This document shows positions 27,577-37,663 of a stretch of DNA of 64,000 bases, piece after piece. The stretch is from assembly GCA_963795385.1 (NCBI GenBank), contig CAWCHK010000003.1:434001-498000 (forward strand). The letters run 5' to 3'. Source of the stretch: CAVURS01 sp963795385 (GTDB lineage: Bacteria > Actinomycetota > Actinomycetes > Actinomycetales > CAVURS01). Position 1 is the stretch's first letter, and each line of letters opens with the position of its first letter. A program made the position numbers and the translations under genes. The notes beneath the pieces were generated by a model. It did not search any database. It was not told the DNA's origin and worked only from the letters and a program-made list of their open reading frames with translations.

Positions 27577-27644
27577 GGGGAAGGGCCCGGATGACAGTCA
27601 CTCCTACAGGCCCTCCGCGTGCTCTCCGACCCCTGGGAGAAGTC

Positions 27645-30089
27645 ATGGCCACCACGGGCACGAGAGCGACGCCGCCGCGGGCGAGGAAGCGAGCGGCCGC
27701 CCCGAAGGGCGGCGCGCGCACCGAGCTGCGGCTCGCGGTGGTCTGCTACGGCGGGGTCTCCCTCGCCGTCTACATGCATGGGATCACCAAGGAGCTGCAC
27801 AAGGTCGTCGCCGCCTCTCGCCGCTTCGACGAGGCCGGCGACGACGTCAACCCGTACGACGCCGGCAAGGAGACCGAGCACGCCTACTTCGAGGCCTTGC
27901 GAGTCCTCGCCGATGCCGGCCGTCCCCTGACCACGACGATCGATGTCATCTCCGGCACGTCGGCCGGCGGCATCAACGGCGTCTGCCTGGCAAAGGTGTT
28001 GGCCCGCAACGGATCTCAGGACGCACTCAAGCGGCTGTGGATCAACGAGGGCGACCTGAGGACGCTCCTCCGCTCGCCGCCGATCCTGGGCTGGCGCACG
28101 CGCGCCGCCATCACGGCGGCCCGGACCCTGCGGCACCTGTCGGGCCACTGGTCCCCCTTGCGCGGCGAGCGGATGTCCGGCCTGCTCTACGACGCGATCA
28201 GCGAGATGGAGCCGGCCCGGCCGGCCACTCCCCCGACCCTGATCCGCCCGGGCGGGAGCCTCGACCTCTTCGTCACCATGACCGACCTGGCCGGCTTCTC
28301 GCTGCTGGTCCCGACCGGCTCCGGTGGCGTGAGCCAGCGCGAGACCGAGCATGCGCAGGTCCTGACCTTCACGGGCCACCCCGGGGATGAGACCTTCGGG
28401 CCGGACAGCCTGGGGGCCTTGGCGTTCGGGGCCCGCGCGACGGCGAGCTTCCCCGGCGCGTTCGCCCCGGTCAGCCTGCCCAGCTTCGCCACCGAGCTCG
28501 GTGACCGCGCCTTCGACCCCGCGTCGGTGTCGCCGCACTTCGCCTACTCCTACGAGGCGATGGACCGCGACCCGCGGCTGGCGTGGTTCGTCGACGGCGG
28601 GGTGCTGGACAATGCGCCGTTCGACCTGGTCATCGACGCGATCGCCCGGAAGCGGGCCGACTCCGAGGTGCAGCGGCGGCTGGTCTACCTCCAGCCCGAC
28701 CCGGGCCTGCCGCCCGGCGCGATCGCCCCGCCGCCGGTCGGTGACGGCAAGGAGCGCGGCTACCTGTCCTCGGCGGTCCAGGCCGTCGTGAAGGTCAAGG
28801 GCGGCCACACGATCATGCGTGAGCTGCTCGCGCTGCGGGACATGAACGTCCGGATCGCCGAGATCGGCACCATCGCGGCCATCCAGATGGACCAGGTCAA
28901 CGCCGCGATCGAGGACGCCTGGCACGCGACCGCGAAGGGTTCCGCCGACACCGGGGCGCAGGCGAGCGGGCCGTGGGACATCACCAGCCTGGCCGACGTC
29001 ACCGCGATCGCGAAGCAGTTCTACGACGGGGCGCCCGGCTTCGTCGGGGCCGGGTACACGGCGTACGCGCGGCTCAAGCTCGACGCGACGCTCGGCCGGC
29101 TGGCCGACCGGGCCGCCGCGCGGCTGGGCTACCCCGACGACTCCGACGAGCGCTCCCTGCTGCGTGCGGCACTGACCTGTTGGGGTCGCGGCCAGGTGCG
29201 CTGGAACCCGCTCGACCCGGACGGGCTGAAGCAGATGCTCGGCACCGCGGACGTCCCCTACCGCGAGCGGCGGCTGCTCTTCATCCTCGCCGGGGTCAGC
29301 GCGCTCTACGCCGAAGCCGGCCGCCGCCCGCATCCCACCCGGGCCAGCCTCGACGGCCTGAAGTCCGAGGCCTGGACCCTCCTGGAGCAGCTGCGGGCGG
29401 CGACCGAGCGGGCGCTGGAGGTCGACGACGACCACCCCGACCTGGTGCCGGAGATCGGCGAGCTCGGCCGGCTGATCTCCTCCGACCCGTCCGCAGACCC
29501 GCAGAAGATCGCCGTCGACTTCGGGCCGGACCTGCGCCGCCTGTTCGACCACTACCGGACCCGGCTCGCCGCGATCCTCGGGGACAGCAGCAGCCCGCTC
29601 TGGCAGGAGTTCGCCACCAAGACCGCGTCCTGGGGTGTGACCTTCCGGCGCCGGCTGCTGTCGCGGTTCATCGGATTCCCGCTCTGGGACGCCCTGATCT
29701 TCCCCACGATCGCGGAGTCGCGCCTGCCGCAGTTCACGCCGATCAGCGTCAGCCAGTTCAGCCCGCTGGCCGCCCACGCCCTGGCCGCGCCCGGGGGGAC
29801 GAAGCTGAAGGGCATCAGCATGAAGCACTTCGGCGGCTTCGCCGACGCGGCCTGGCGGGAGAACGACTACCTGTGGGGCCGGCTCGACGCCGTCGAGCTG
29901 ATCCTGGACGTGATCGCCAGCGCCGCCCCGCCCGGTTCACCGCTGGTGGGCCACATCCAGCAGCTCATCCGGCCGGGACTGCGACAGGTGCTGGGCTCGG
30001 AGACGGACCTGGCCCGCGTTGCGGACCTGCGCAAGGCGCTCGAGGAGCAGCTGCCGCCATCGGCACCCCTGCCGACTCGCGCCGGCTGA
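27645..30089 (+). CDS. Patatin-like phospholipase family protein (TIGR03607/DUF3376 type)
   Basis: 814 residues from ATG 27645, chosen for the GGGAGA ribosome site; ATG 27591 is a weaker alternative. Patatin domain: YGGVSLAVYMHG (oxyanion hole), SGTSAGGING (nucleophile Ser in GTSAG) and the catalytic Asp in DGGVLDNAPF near residue 330. The long C-terminal half is DUF3376-type, ending with WGRLDAVELILDVI. Cytoplasmic; substrate unknown, presumably acyl lipids. It stands alone between the PAP2 pair and the tRNA cluster. Confidence 0.9.
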   Translation: MATTGTRATPPRARKRAAAPKGGARTELRLAVVCYGGVSLAVYMHGITKELHKVVAASRRFDEAGDDVNPYDAGKETEHAYFEALRVLADAGRPLTTTIDVISGTSAGGINGVCLAKVLARNGSQDALKRLWINEGDLRTLLRSPPILGWRTRAAITAARTLRHLSGHWSPLRGERMSGLLYDAISEMEPARPATPPTLIRPGGSLDLFVTMTDLAGFSLLVPTGSGGVSQRETEHAQVLTFTGHPGDETFGPDSLGALAFGARATASFPGAFAPVSLPSFATELGDRAFDPASVSPHFAYSYEAMDRDPRLAWFVDGGVLDNAPFDLVIDAIARKRADSEVQRRLVYLQPDPGLPPGAIAPPPVGDGKERGYLSSAVQAVVKVKGGHTIMRELLALRDMNVRIAEIGTIAAIQMDQVNAAIEDAWHATAKGSADTGAQASGPWDITSLADVTAIAKQFYDGAPGFVGAGYTAYARLKLDATLGRLADRAAARLGYPDDSDERSLLRAALTCWGRGQVRWNPLDPDGLKQMLGTADVPYRERRLLFILAGVSALYAEAGRRPHPTRASLDGLKSEAWTLLEQLRAATERALEVDDDHPDLVPEIGELGRLISSDPSADPQKIAVDFGPDLRRLFDHYRTRLAAILGDSSSPLWQEFATKTASWGVTFRRRLLSRFIGFPLWDALIFPTIAESRLPQFTPISVSQFSPLAAHALAAPGGTKLKGISMKHFGGFADAAWRENDYLWGRLDAVELILDVIASAAPPGSPLVGHIQQLIRPGLRQVLGSETDLARVADLRKALEEQLPPSAPLPTRAG

Positions 30090-30104
30090 GCCGCGTCTAC
30101 CTGG

Positions 30105-30176
30105 TGGGCGATACTGGGATCGAACCAGTGACCTCTTCCGTGTCAGGGAAGCGCGCTACCGCTGCGCCAATCGCCC
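30105..30176 (-). tRNA. tRNA-Val(GAC)
   Basis: Acceptor GGGCGAT/ATCGCCC, anticodon stem CTTCC/GGAAG with loop CTGACAC (anticodon GAC), T-arm GGTTCGATCC. A genomic CCA follows at 30104-30102. Last gene of the Gly-Cys-Val cluster. Confidence 0.95.
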
Positions 30177-30221
30177 AGTGCTGCCGCGCGCACCAGGCGC
30201 CCGGGCCGTGCTGGTCTTCCG

Positions 30222-30292
30222 AGGTGGAGACGGGATTTGAACCCGTGTACACGGCTTTGCAGGCCGTTGCCTCGCCTCTCGGCCACTCCACC
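30222..30292 (-). tRNA. tRNA-Cys(GCA)
   Basis: 71 nt: acceptor GGTGGAG/CTCCACC, anticodon stem ACGGC/GCCGT with loop CTGCAAA (anticodon GCA), T-arm GGTTCAAATCC. CCA not encoded. Confidence 0.95.
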
Positions 30293-30311
30293 GTGAGGCT
30301 CTGCGCCCCCG

Positions 30312-30384
30312 AGCGGACGACGGGATTCGAACCCGCGACCCTCACCTTGGCAAGGTGATGCTCTACCAACTGAGCCACGTCCGC
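30312..30384 (-). tRNA. tRNA-Gly(GCC)
   Basis: 73 nt: acceptor GCGGACG/CGTCCGC, anticodon stem TCACC/GGTGA with loop TTGCCAA (anticodon GCC), T-arm GGTTCGAATCC. First of the three-tRNA cluster on the minus strand. CCA not encoded. Confidence 0.95.
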
Positions 30385-30516
30385 ACGCCGCCGACCCTTC
30401 GGGCTGACCCTCGGCCCGGCGCGCTGCATGAGGTTATCCGATCGCCGCGCGGCGGGTCCAACCCGACGCCGGCGCCCGGCGCGCCGGTCGGCGCGGCGTC
30501 CCGATCCGGTCGAGCG

Positions 30517-31635
30517 TCAGGGCCGGATCCGGCCGGACCGGACCGCCTTGTGGATGACCTTCCACTCCTGCTGGCGGGCCTTGCGCAGCCGGGCGTCGGT
30601 CCGCGAGGCGACCCACAGCGCCTCCCGCTGGAGTTTGCGCCACCGCTCCAGTCGGTCCTCCGGCAGCTCGCCCGCCTCGACGGCGGCCAGCACCGCGCAG
30701 CCCGGCTCGCCCTCGTGGCCGCAGTCCGCGAACCGGCACTGGGTCGCCAGCTCCTCGACCTCGGGGAAGACCGCAGCCAGGCCGCCGGTGTCCAGCAGCC
30801 CGACTCCCCGCAGGCCCGGGGTGTCGATGACGGCGCCGCCGGAGGCGCTGCGATGCATCTCCCGGGTCACGGTCGTGTGCCGCCCCTTGCCCACGGCCGC
30901 AAGGGTCTTCGTCGCCATCACCTCGGCGCCCACGAGCGCGTTGAGCAGCGTCGACTTGCCGGCGCCCGAGCCGCCGAGCAGGGCCAGCGTCCGCCCCTCG
31001 GCGCACAGCTCGGCGAGGGGCTCGATCCCGAGTCCGGCCGGCGCCGAGACCACGTGCACGGTGACGCCGGGCGCGACATCGGCGGCGAGCTCGGCCGCGA
31101 CCGCGTCGCCGTCGTCGCACAGGTCGGCCTTGGTCAGGACCAGGTGGGGCGTCGCACCGCTGTCCCAGGCCAGGGCGAGCAGCCGCTCGACCCGGGCGAC
31201 GTGCGGCTCGGGCAGCAGCGCCTCGACGACCGCCACGGCGTCGATGTTGGCGGCGAGGACCTGGCCCTGGGACCGTCCCGAGGCGCTGGCCCGGACGATC
31301 GCCGTACGCCGCGTGAGCAGGGACTCCGCGGTGACCCGGCCGTCGCCCCAGTGCTGGACCCGCACGAAGTCCCCGGTCGTGGGCGCGCTCTCGGGGTCAG
31401 TGGCCAGCCGCGCCACCAGGTCGGCGCCCCAGGTGACCCGGGCGGGGCCGCCGGACGTCAGGACCTCGGCCCCCGAGCGGTCGGTGCGGGTGACCCGCCC
31501 CGGCTCGGCGGGGCCGCCGGCGAGCTCGCCCAGGCACCGGGCCTCGGGGCTCGAGCCCGACTCGGCGTACGCCGCTGTCCAGCCCTCGTCCCAGCCGAGC
31601 CAGCCCGGCAGCGGCCCGGGTCGCCCCTGCGTCAC
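30517..31635 (-). CDS. rsgA: Ribosome small-subunit-dependent GTPase A
   Basis: Circularly permuted GTPase that checks late 30S subunit maturation. About 372 residues from the GTG pair at 31638/31635. G4 LTKADL precedes G1 GGSGAGKSTLLNAL and G3 DTPGLRG, the hallmark permuted order; the C-terminal zinc motif is CRFADCGHEGEPGC. An OB-like N-terminal part covers about the first 110 residues. It lies on the same strand and directly after the YihY gene, with a gap near 50 bp. Confidence 0.93.
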   Translation of the reverse strand: MTQGRPGPLPGWLGWDEGWTAAYAESGSSPEARCLGELAGGPAEPGRVTRTDRSGAEVLTSGGPARVTWGADLVARLATDPESAPTTGDFVRVQHWGDGRVTAESLLTRRTAIVRASASGRSQGQVLAANIDAVAVVEALLPEPHVARVERLLALAWDSGATPHLVLTKADLCDDGDAVAAELAADVAPGVTVHVVSAPAGLGIEPLAELCAEGRTLALLGGSGAGKSTLLNALVGAEVMATKTLAAVGKGRHTTVTREMHRSASGGAVIDTPGLRGVGLLDTGGLAAVFPEVEELATQCRFADCGHEGEPGCAVLAAVEAGELPEDRLERWRKLQREALWVASRTDARLRKARQQEWKVIHKAVRSGRIRP

Positions 31636-31687
31636 CACGTGTTCACCGTCACGGCGTGACCGTACGCAGGCGCAGGACCGCAGCAAG

Positions 31688-32791
31688 TCACCTGGATTTC
31701 GGCACCGCCGGGACCGGCGGCACGGCTGGGGCCGCCGGTGGGTCGGCCGCCGGCCCGTCCAGCACCGCCTCCGGCAGCGGCGTCAGCGGCCGCGGCGGCA
31801 GGGGCGCCGAGGGGTCCGGGGTCGGCTCGGAGCGCCGGGCCGGGCGGCCGGCCATGCCGCCGCCGGTGCGGAAGTGTCGCCGCGGCCGGTCGACGGTGGG
31901 CCACAGGACCCGGGTGGCGGCGTTCAGGGCCGCGCCGATCAGCACCGCGATGGCCAGGAAGTAGAGCCAGATCAGCACCACGATGGGAGCCGCCAGCGGG
32001 CCGTAGATCGAGGTCGACCGCGGCCCGACCGACTCGCCGAGGAACCACCGAAGGACGACGCTCGCACCGACCCAGATGACCAGCGTCAGCACGGCGCCGG
32101 GAGCGTTGCGCCACCAGGCCGAGCGCCGCGGGGTGGCGATCCAGTAGAGCGTGGACAGGCTGGCGACGGTCAGCACCGTCATCACCGGCCAGTAGAGCCA
32201 GAGCAGGAAGGTCGCGTGCCCGGCCAGGATCTCCCGGAGCAGCTCGGGCCCGAGGATGACGAGCGGGAAGATCACCACGCCGACCAGCAGCGACGCGACG
32301 TACAGGCTGAAGGACAGCACCCGGGTGCGGACGATCCCGCGGACCCCGCTCTGCCCGTACATGATCGAGATGGTGTCGACGATGACGTTCAGGACCCGCG
32401 ACCCGGACCACAGCGAGAGCAGGAAGCCGATCGAGATCAGGTCGGCCCGGCCGTTCTTGAAGACGTCGTTCAGGGTCGGCGTGATGGTGTTGGTGACCGT
32501 GTCGGTGGTGAGGATCTTCGAGGCCAGGTCGATGATCTTCTCCTGCAGGGCGTGGACGTTGTCCCGTCCCATGGCCTTGCCGAAGTAGCCCACCCCGCCG
32601 AACAGCCCCAGGATCAGCGGCGGGAGGGACAGCAACGCGAAGAAGCCGGCCTCCGAGGCCAGGCCGGTGACCCGGTAGCGCATGCAGATGGCCACCGTCT
32701 CGCGGGTCAGCCGCCACAGCCGGCCCAGGGTACGGATCCGCGCGAGGGCAGCCCGGATTTCGGCCGGTTTGGACGCCCTCCCCTCATTCAC
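31688..32791 (-). CDS. YihY/BrkB-family inner-membrane protein
   Basis: 367 residues with about six membrane helices (GFFALLSLPPLILGLFGGV, LYVASLLVGVVIFPLVILG, LTLVIWVGASVVLRWFLG, IVVLIWLYFLAIAVLIGAA) and a Pro-rich cytoplasmic tail. The helix pattern and YGPLAAPIVVLIWLY motif are typical of YihY, once misnamed RNase BN. Function unknown. GTG start 6 bases after TACCGT on the minus strand, so probably leaderless. Confidence 0.9.
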   Translation of the reverse strand: MNEGRASKPAEIRAALARIRTLGRLWRLTRETVAICMRYRVTGLASEAGFFALLSLPPLILGLFGGVGYFGKAMGRDNVHALQEKIIDLASKILTTDTVTNTITPTLNDVFKNGRADLISIGFLLSLWSGSRVLNVIVDTISIMYGQSGVRGIVRTRVLSFSLYVASLLVGVVIFPLVILGPELLREILAGHATFLLWLYWPVMTVLTVASLSTLYWIATPRRSAWWRNAPGAVLTLVIWVGASVVLRWFLGESVGPRSTSIYGPLAAPIVVLIWLYFLAIAVLIGAALNAATRVLWPTVDRPRRHFRTGGGMAGRPARRSEPTPDPSAPLPPRPLTPLPEAVLDGPAADPPAAPAVPPVPAVPKSR

Positions 32792-32958
32792 CCCCTCACG
32801 GTAGTCGCGGGCCTGCCCCGCTACCCCTTCGACACGAGCGTCCGACCCGGTCCGCCGAGCGAGCCGACGGGCGGGGCGCCGGGCGGGCTGACGGCCGAGC
32901 GGGCCGAGGTGTCGCCCGGCAGCGCGAGCGCGCCCGGCCTCCCCTACGGTGTGCCCTG

Positions 32959-35127
32959 ATGAGCACCTCGACCAGCCAACCCAATGCCACCGCCGAGCTG
33001 CGACTGTGGCCCGGCCGTCCCTACCCGCTCGGCGCGACCTACGACGGGACGGGCGTCAACTTCGCGCTCTTCTCCAACGTGGCGGAGCAGGTCGAGCTCG
33101 TGCTCGTCGACGACCAGGGCCGCAGCCACGCCGTCGAGCTGACCGAGGTCGACGCGTTCGTCTGGCACGGCTACATCCCGGGCCTGCAGCCGGGTCAGCG
33201 CTACGGCTTCCGCGTGCACGGCCCCTACGACCCCGGCGCGGGGCAGCGCTGCAACCCGAGCAAGCTGCTCCTCGACCCCTACGCCAAGGCGATCGACGGT
33301 CAGATCGACGGGGACCCCTCGCTCTTCTCCTACGACTTCAAGAACCCCAAGAAGGTCAACACCGACGACAGCTCCGGCCACACGATGCTCTCCGTCGTGG
33401 TGAACCCCTTCTTCGACTGGGGCAACGACCGCGCGCCGGGCCACGAGTACCACGAGAGCGTCATCTACGAGGCGCACGTCAAGGGCCTCACCAAGCTGCA
33501 CCCGGGCATCCCGAACGAGATCCGGGGCACGTACGCAGCGGTCGGGCACCCGGTGATGGTCGAGCACCTGCGCCGGCTCGGCGTCACGGCGATCGAGCTG
33601 ATGCCGGTCCACCAGTTCGTCCAGGACCCGCACCTGATCAGTCGGGGCCTGTCCAACTACTGGGGCTACAACACCATCGGCTTCATGGCGCCGCACAACG
33701 GGTACGCCGCGTACGGCACCCGCGGGCAGCAGGTCCAGGAGTTCAAGGGGATGGTCAAGTCCCTCCACGAGGCCGACATCGAGGTCATCCTCGACGTCGT
33801 CTACAACCACACGGCCGAGGGCAACGAGAACGGGCCGACGCTGTGCTTCCGGGGGATCGACAACGCGTCGTACTACCGGCTGGTGGACGAGGCGCCGGAG
33901 CACTACTACGACACGACCGGCACGGGCAACAGCCTGCTGATGCGGCATCCGCACGTGCTGCAGCTGATCATGGACTCGCTGCGCTACTGGGTCACCGAGA
34001 TGCACGTTGACGGCTTCCGGTTCGACCTGGCCGCGACGCTCGCCCGGCAGTTCCACGAGGTCGACCGGCTCTCGGCGTTCTTCGACCTCGTGCAGCAGGA
34101 CCCGATCGTCAGCCAGGTCAAGCTGATCGCCGAGCCCTGGGACGTCGGCGACGGCGGCTACCAGGTGGGCAACTTCCCGCCGCTGTGGACCGAGTGGAAC
34201 GGCAAGTACCGCGACACCGTCCGGGACTTCTGGCGGGGCGAGCCCTCCACGCTCGGCGAGTTCGCCTCCCGGTTGACCGGGTCCTCGGACCTCTACGAGC
34301 ACTCCGGCCGGCGACCGGTCGCGAGCATCAACTTCGTGACCGCGCACGACGGCTTCACGATGCGGGACCTGGTGTCCTACAACGAGAAGCACAACGAGGC
34401 CAACGGCGAGGGCAACAACGACGGCGAGAGCTTCAACCGGTCCTGGAACTGCGGGGCCGAGGGCGAGACGACCGACGAGGCGATCCGTGACCTCCGAGCC
34501 CGCCAGCACCGCAACTTCATGACCACGCTGCTGCTGTCCCAGGGCGTGCCGATGATCGCCCACGGCGACGAGCTCGCCCGGACCCAGTTCGGCAACAACA
34601 ACGTCTACTGCCAGGACAACGAGACGGCCTGGGTCGACTGGGACATGGACGACGAGCGGCGCGTCCTGCTCGAGTACACCCGGCGGCTGATGCAGCTCCG
34701 CGCCGGCCACCCGGTGTTCCGTCGCCGCCGCTTCTTCGCCGGCGGCGCCAGCCACGGCGGCGAGAGCGAGCTGGGCGACATCGCCTGGTTCCAGCCGGAC
34801 GGCGCGCACATGGACGAGGCCACCTGGCGGGACGGCTCGACCCAGCAGCTGATGGTCTTCCTCAACGGCGGGGCGATCCCCGAGCCCGACCGCCGGGGTG
34901 AGCCGCAGGTGGACGACTCGTTCCTGCTGCTGCTGAACGCCAGCGGGGAGGACTGCGAGTTCACCCTGCCGGGCCAGGCGTACGGCGAGCACTGGCTGGT
35001 CGAGGTCGACTCGGCCGACCCCAGCGCCGACAACGACTCGCCGCAGCTCGCCTCGGGCGCGAGCGTCGAGGTCGTCGTCCCGCTCCGTCCTGGTGCTGCG
35101 CGCTCCCCGGAGCGGGACGAGGCCTAG
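32959..35127 (+). CDS. glgX: Glycogen debranching enzyme GlgX/TreX
   Basis: Hydrolyses alpha-1,6 branches of glycogen to give linear maltodextrins for TreY. 722 residues: an N-terminal CBM48 domain (YPLGATYDGTGVNFALFS) and the GH13 barrel with DVVYNHT (about 278), GFRFDLAAT (about 351, nucleophile Asp), IAEPWD (about 390, acid Glu) and TAHDGFT (about 463). ATG 32959 lies 8 bases after TACGGT. Intact reading frame, in contrast to the next two trehalose genes. First gene of glgX-treY, 5 bp apart. Confidence 0.95.
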   Translation: MSTSTSQPNATAELRLWPGRPYPLGATYDGTGVNFALFSNVAEQVELVLVDDQGRSHAVELTEVDAFVWHGYIPGLQPGQRYGFRVHGPYDPGAGQRCNPSKLLLDPYAKAIDGQIDGDPSLFSYDFKNPKKVNTDDSSGHTMLSVVVNPFFDWGNDRAPGHEYHESVIYEAHVKGLTKLHPGIPNEIRGTYAAVGHPVMVEHLRRLGVTAIELMPVHQFVQDPHLISRGLSNYWGYNTIGFMAPHNGYAAYGTRGQQVQEFKGMVKSLHEADIEVILDVVYNHTAEGNENGPTLCFRGIDNASYYRLVDEAPEHYYDTTGTGNSLLMRHPHVLQLIMDSLRYWVTEMHVDGFRFDLAATLARQFHEVDRLSAFFDLVQQDPIVSQVKLIAEPWDVGDGGYQVGNFPPLWTEWNGKYRDTVRDFWRGEPSTLGEFASRLTGSSDLYEHSGRRPVASINFVTAHDGFTMRDLVSYNEKHNEANGEGNNDGESFNRSWNCGAEGETTDEAIRDLRARQHRNFMTTLLLSQGVPMIAHGDELARTQFGNNNVYCQDNETAWVDWDMDDERRVLLEYTRRLMQLRAGHPVFRRRRFFAGGASHGGESELGDIAWFQPDGAHMDEATWRDGSTQQLMVFLNGGAIPEPDRRGEPQVDDSFLLLLNASGEDCEFTLPGQAYGEHWLVEVDSADPSADNDSPQLASGASVEVVVPLRPGAARSPERDEA

Positions 35128-35132
35128 CCGCC

Positions 35133-37643
35133 GTGGACCCGAGCGCGCCGCCGGCCGAGCCGGCCCGGGCCGGCTCGACCTACCGGCTGCAGGTGCATGG
35201 CGGCTTCGGCTTCGACCGATGCGGCCGAGGCCGGCCGTACCTGCACGACCTCGGGGTCTCGCACGCCTACCTGTCGCCGGTGCTGATGGCCGACGCCGGG
35301 TCGATGCACGGCTACGACGTCGTCGACCACGGCCAGATCTCAGCCGGAGCCGGGTGGCCGCGACGGCTTCGAGCGGCTGGTCGACAGCGCTGCACGCGGC
35401 ACGGCCTGGGCGCGGTCGTGGACGTCGTCCCCAACCACATGGCGGTGCCGACCCCGGCCTGCCTGAACGCGGCCGCTCTGGTCGGTGCTGCGCGACGGGC
35501 CGGGCTCGCCGTACGCCGCGTGGTTCGACGTGGACTGGTCGGTGGACCGGGGCGCGCTGCTGATGCCGGTGCTGGGCTAGCGGATCGGCCAGGTGCTGGA
35601 CGCGGGCGAGCTGCGGCTCGACCCGGCGGGCGGCCCGGACGGCGACGAGCTGGTGCTGCGCTACTTCGACCACCAGTTCCCGCTGCGGCCCGGCACCGAG
35701 GACCTGCCGCTGGCCGAGCTGGTCGACCGGCAGTGGTACCGGCTGGCGCACTGGCGGGTCGCCGACGAGGAGCTGAACTACCGGCGGTTCTTCGACGTCG
35801 ACACGCTGGCCGCGGTCCGGGTGGAGGGCCCGAGGTCTTCGGGCCGACCCACCGGCTGCTGCTCGACCTGGTCGCCGCGGCGCGGTCGACGGGCTGCGGA
35901 TCGACCACCCGGACGGCCTCGCCGACCCTCGGGGCTACCTGGCCCAGCTGGCCGAGCGACCGGCGACGCCTGGGTCGTGGTCGAGAAGATCCTGGAGGGC
36001 GACGAGCGGCTGCGCCGGGACTGGCGGTGCGCCGGGCACCACCGGGTACGACGTGCTGCGGCGGGTCGGCGGGGTCTTCGTCGACGGCGCGGGCGCCGCG
36101 GCCCTGTCAGCGCTGGCCGACGAGCTCGCCGGCGAGAGCAGGACTGGCCGACGTGCGTCGAGCCGGCCAAGCGCGAGGTCGTCGAGGGCGGCTCGTACGC
36201 CGAGGTGCACCGGCTGGTCGACCTGCTGGCCGGGATCTGCCACGACGACCCGGCCTGCGCGACCACACCCGGCGCGGCCTGCACGACAGCGTCACCGAGC
36301 TGCTGGTCGCCATGGACCGGTACCGCGCCTACGTCGTCCCCGGCGAGCCGGCGCGCCGCCGCCGAGCGGTGGGGCCGTGCGAGGCGCGGCCGACCGGGCG
36401 CGCGCCCACCTGCCGGAGCACGAGCACGACACGCTCGACGCTGGTGCGCGACCTCGTGCTCGGCGCGGTCGGCGACCCGGGCCGCTGACGCCGGCCGCGA
36501 CCCGCGGCGGGCCGAGCTCGTCGTCCGGTTCCAGCAGACCTGCGGGCCGGTGATGGCCAAGGGCATCGAGGACACCGCCGTTCTACCGCTGGTTCCGGCT
36601 CGTCGGCCTCAACGAGGTCGGCGGCGACCCCGAGCACTTCGGCGTGGCGCCCGAGGAGCTGCACGCCTTCCTGGGCGCGGCTGCAGCGCACCTGGCCGCG
36701 GCCATGACGACGCTGTCGACCCACGACACCAAGCGGTCCGAGGACGTGCGGGCCCGGCTGGCGGTGCTGTCCGAGCGGCCGGCGGAGTGGGCCGAGCACC
36801 GTGCGCGACCCTGCACGAGGCGTCGCGCCGCGCACCGCAGGCCCCGCTGGACGCCGCGACCGAGTACCTGCGTCTGGCAGACCCTCGTCGGCACCTGGTC
36901 GCCGTGGCCCGATCAGCGCCGACCGCGTCTGCACGGCCTACGTCGAGAAGGCGGTGCGCGAGGCCAAGACGCACACCAGCTGGACCTCGCCGGACGAGGC
37001 CTACGAGGCGGCGCTGCACGAGCTTCGTGGACGGCGTGCTGGGCGACCCGGCGGTGCTCGACGCTCGCTGGCCGCGTGGGCCGCACCGACCGCACGACGC
37101 GTTCCGCGCCGGACTGCTGGGGCAGAAGCTGCTGCAGCTGCTCGCGCCGGGCGTGCCGGACGTCTACCAGGGCACCGAGCTGGTCGACCTGTCCCTGGTG
37201 GACCCGGACAACCGCCGTCCGGTCGACTACGCGGCGGCGGGCCGCCGGCTGCCGGGCCTGGACGGCGGCGCCGGCGCCGGCGGGCGGACCTGGACGACGA
37301 GAAGCTGCTGGTGACCTCGCGGGCCCTGCGGCTGCGCCGCGACGCACCCGGAGTGGTTCGTCGGGCCGGAGGCCACCTACGCCCCGCTGGCGCACGAGCT
37401 CGGGCAACGCGCTCGCGTTCGGTCGCGGTGACGGCGAGGACCGTGCAGGTCGGTCGCGGTCGCGACCCGGCTGGCGGACTCGCTCGCGCGGTACGGCGGC
37501 TGGCGGGCGCACACCGTGAGCGCTGCCGGACGGCCGGCGGGGACGTGCTCACCGGCCGGGAGGTCGACGGGGGCGCCGTCCCGCTCGCCGAGCTGCTCGG
37601 CGCGACCTGCCCGTGGCGCCTGCTCGTCCGCGCGTCGGGCTAG
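35133..37643 (+). CDS. treY: Maltooligosyltrehalose synthase TreY (many apparent frameshifts)
   Basis: Intramolecular transglycosylase that turns the reducing end of maltodextrin into trehalose. The N-terminus STYRLQVHGGFGFDR, YLHDLGVSHAYLSPV and GSMHGYDVVDH, then VVDVVPNHMA, are diagnostic. Later segments appear in changing frames: LRYFDHQFPLRPGTE, YRRFFDVDTLAAVRVE, VVEKILEGDE, TTGYDVLRR-like, MAKGIEDTA, STHDTKRSEDVRARL, VPDVYQGTELVDLSLVDPDNRRPVDY and the C-terminal CPWRLLVR. At least ten frame changes are needed. All family blocks are present in order, so this looks like one real gene of about 800 residues with sequence errors. A true pseudogene cannot be excluded. Confidence 0.85.
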
Positions 37644-37663
37644 CACCGAGGCCGCCGGCCGCG

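Noticed and set aside
30105..30384. tRNA cluster as an integration site
   Set aside because: No integrase, no duplicated tRNA ends and ordinary housekeeping genes on both sides.
35133..37643. treY read as several separate small genes
   Set aside because: Successive fragments carry consecutive TreY blocks in the right order and spacing, so one interrupted gene explains them better.
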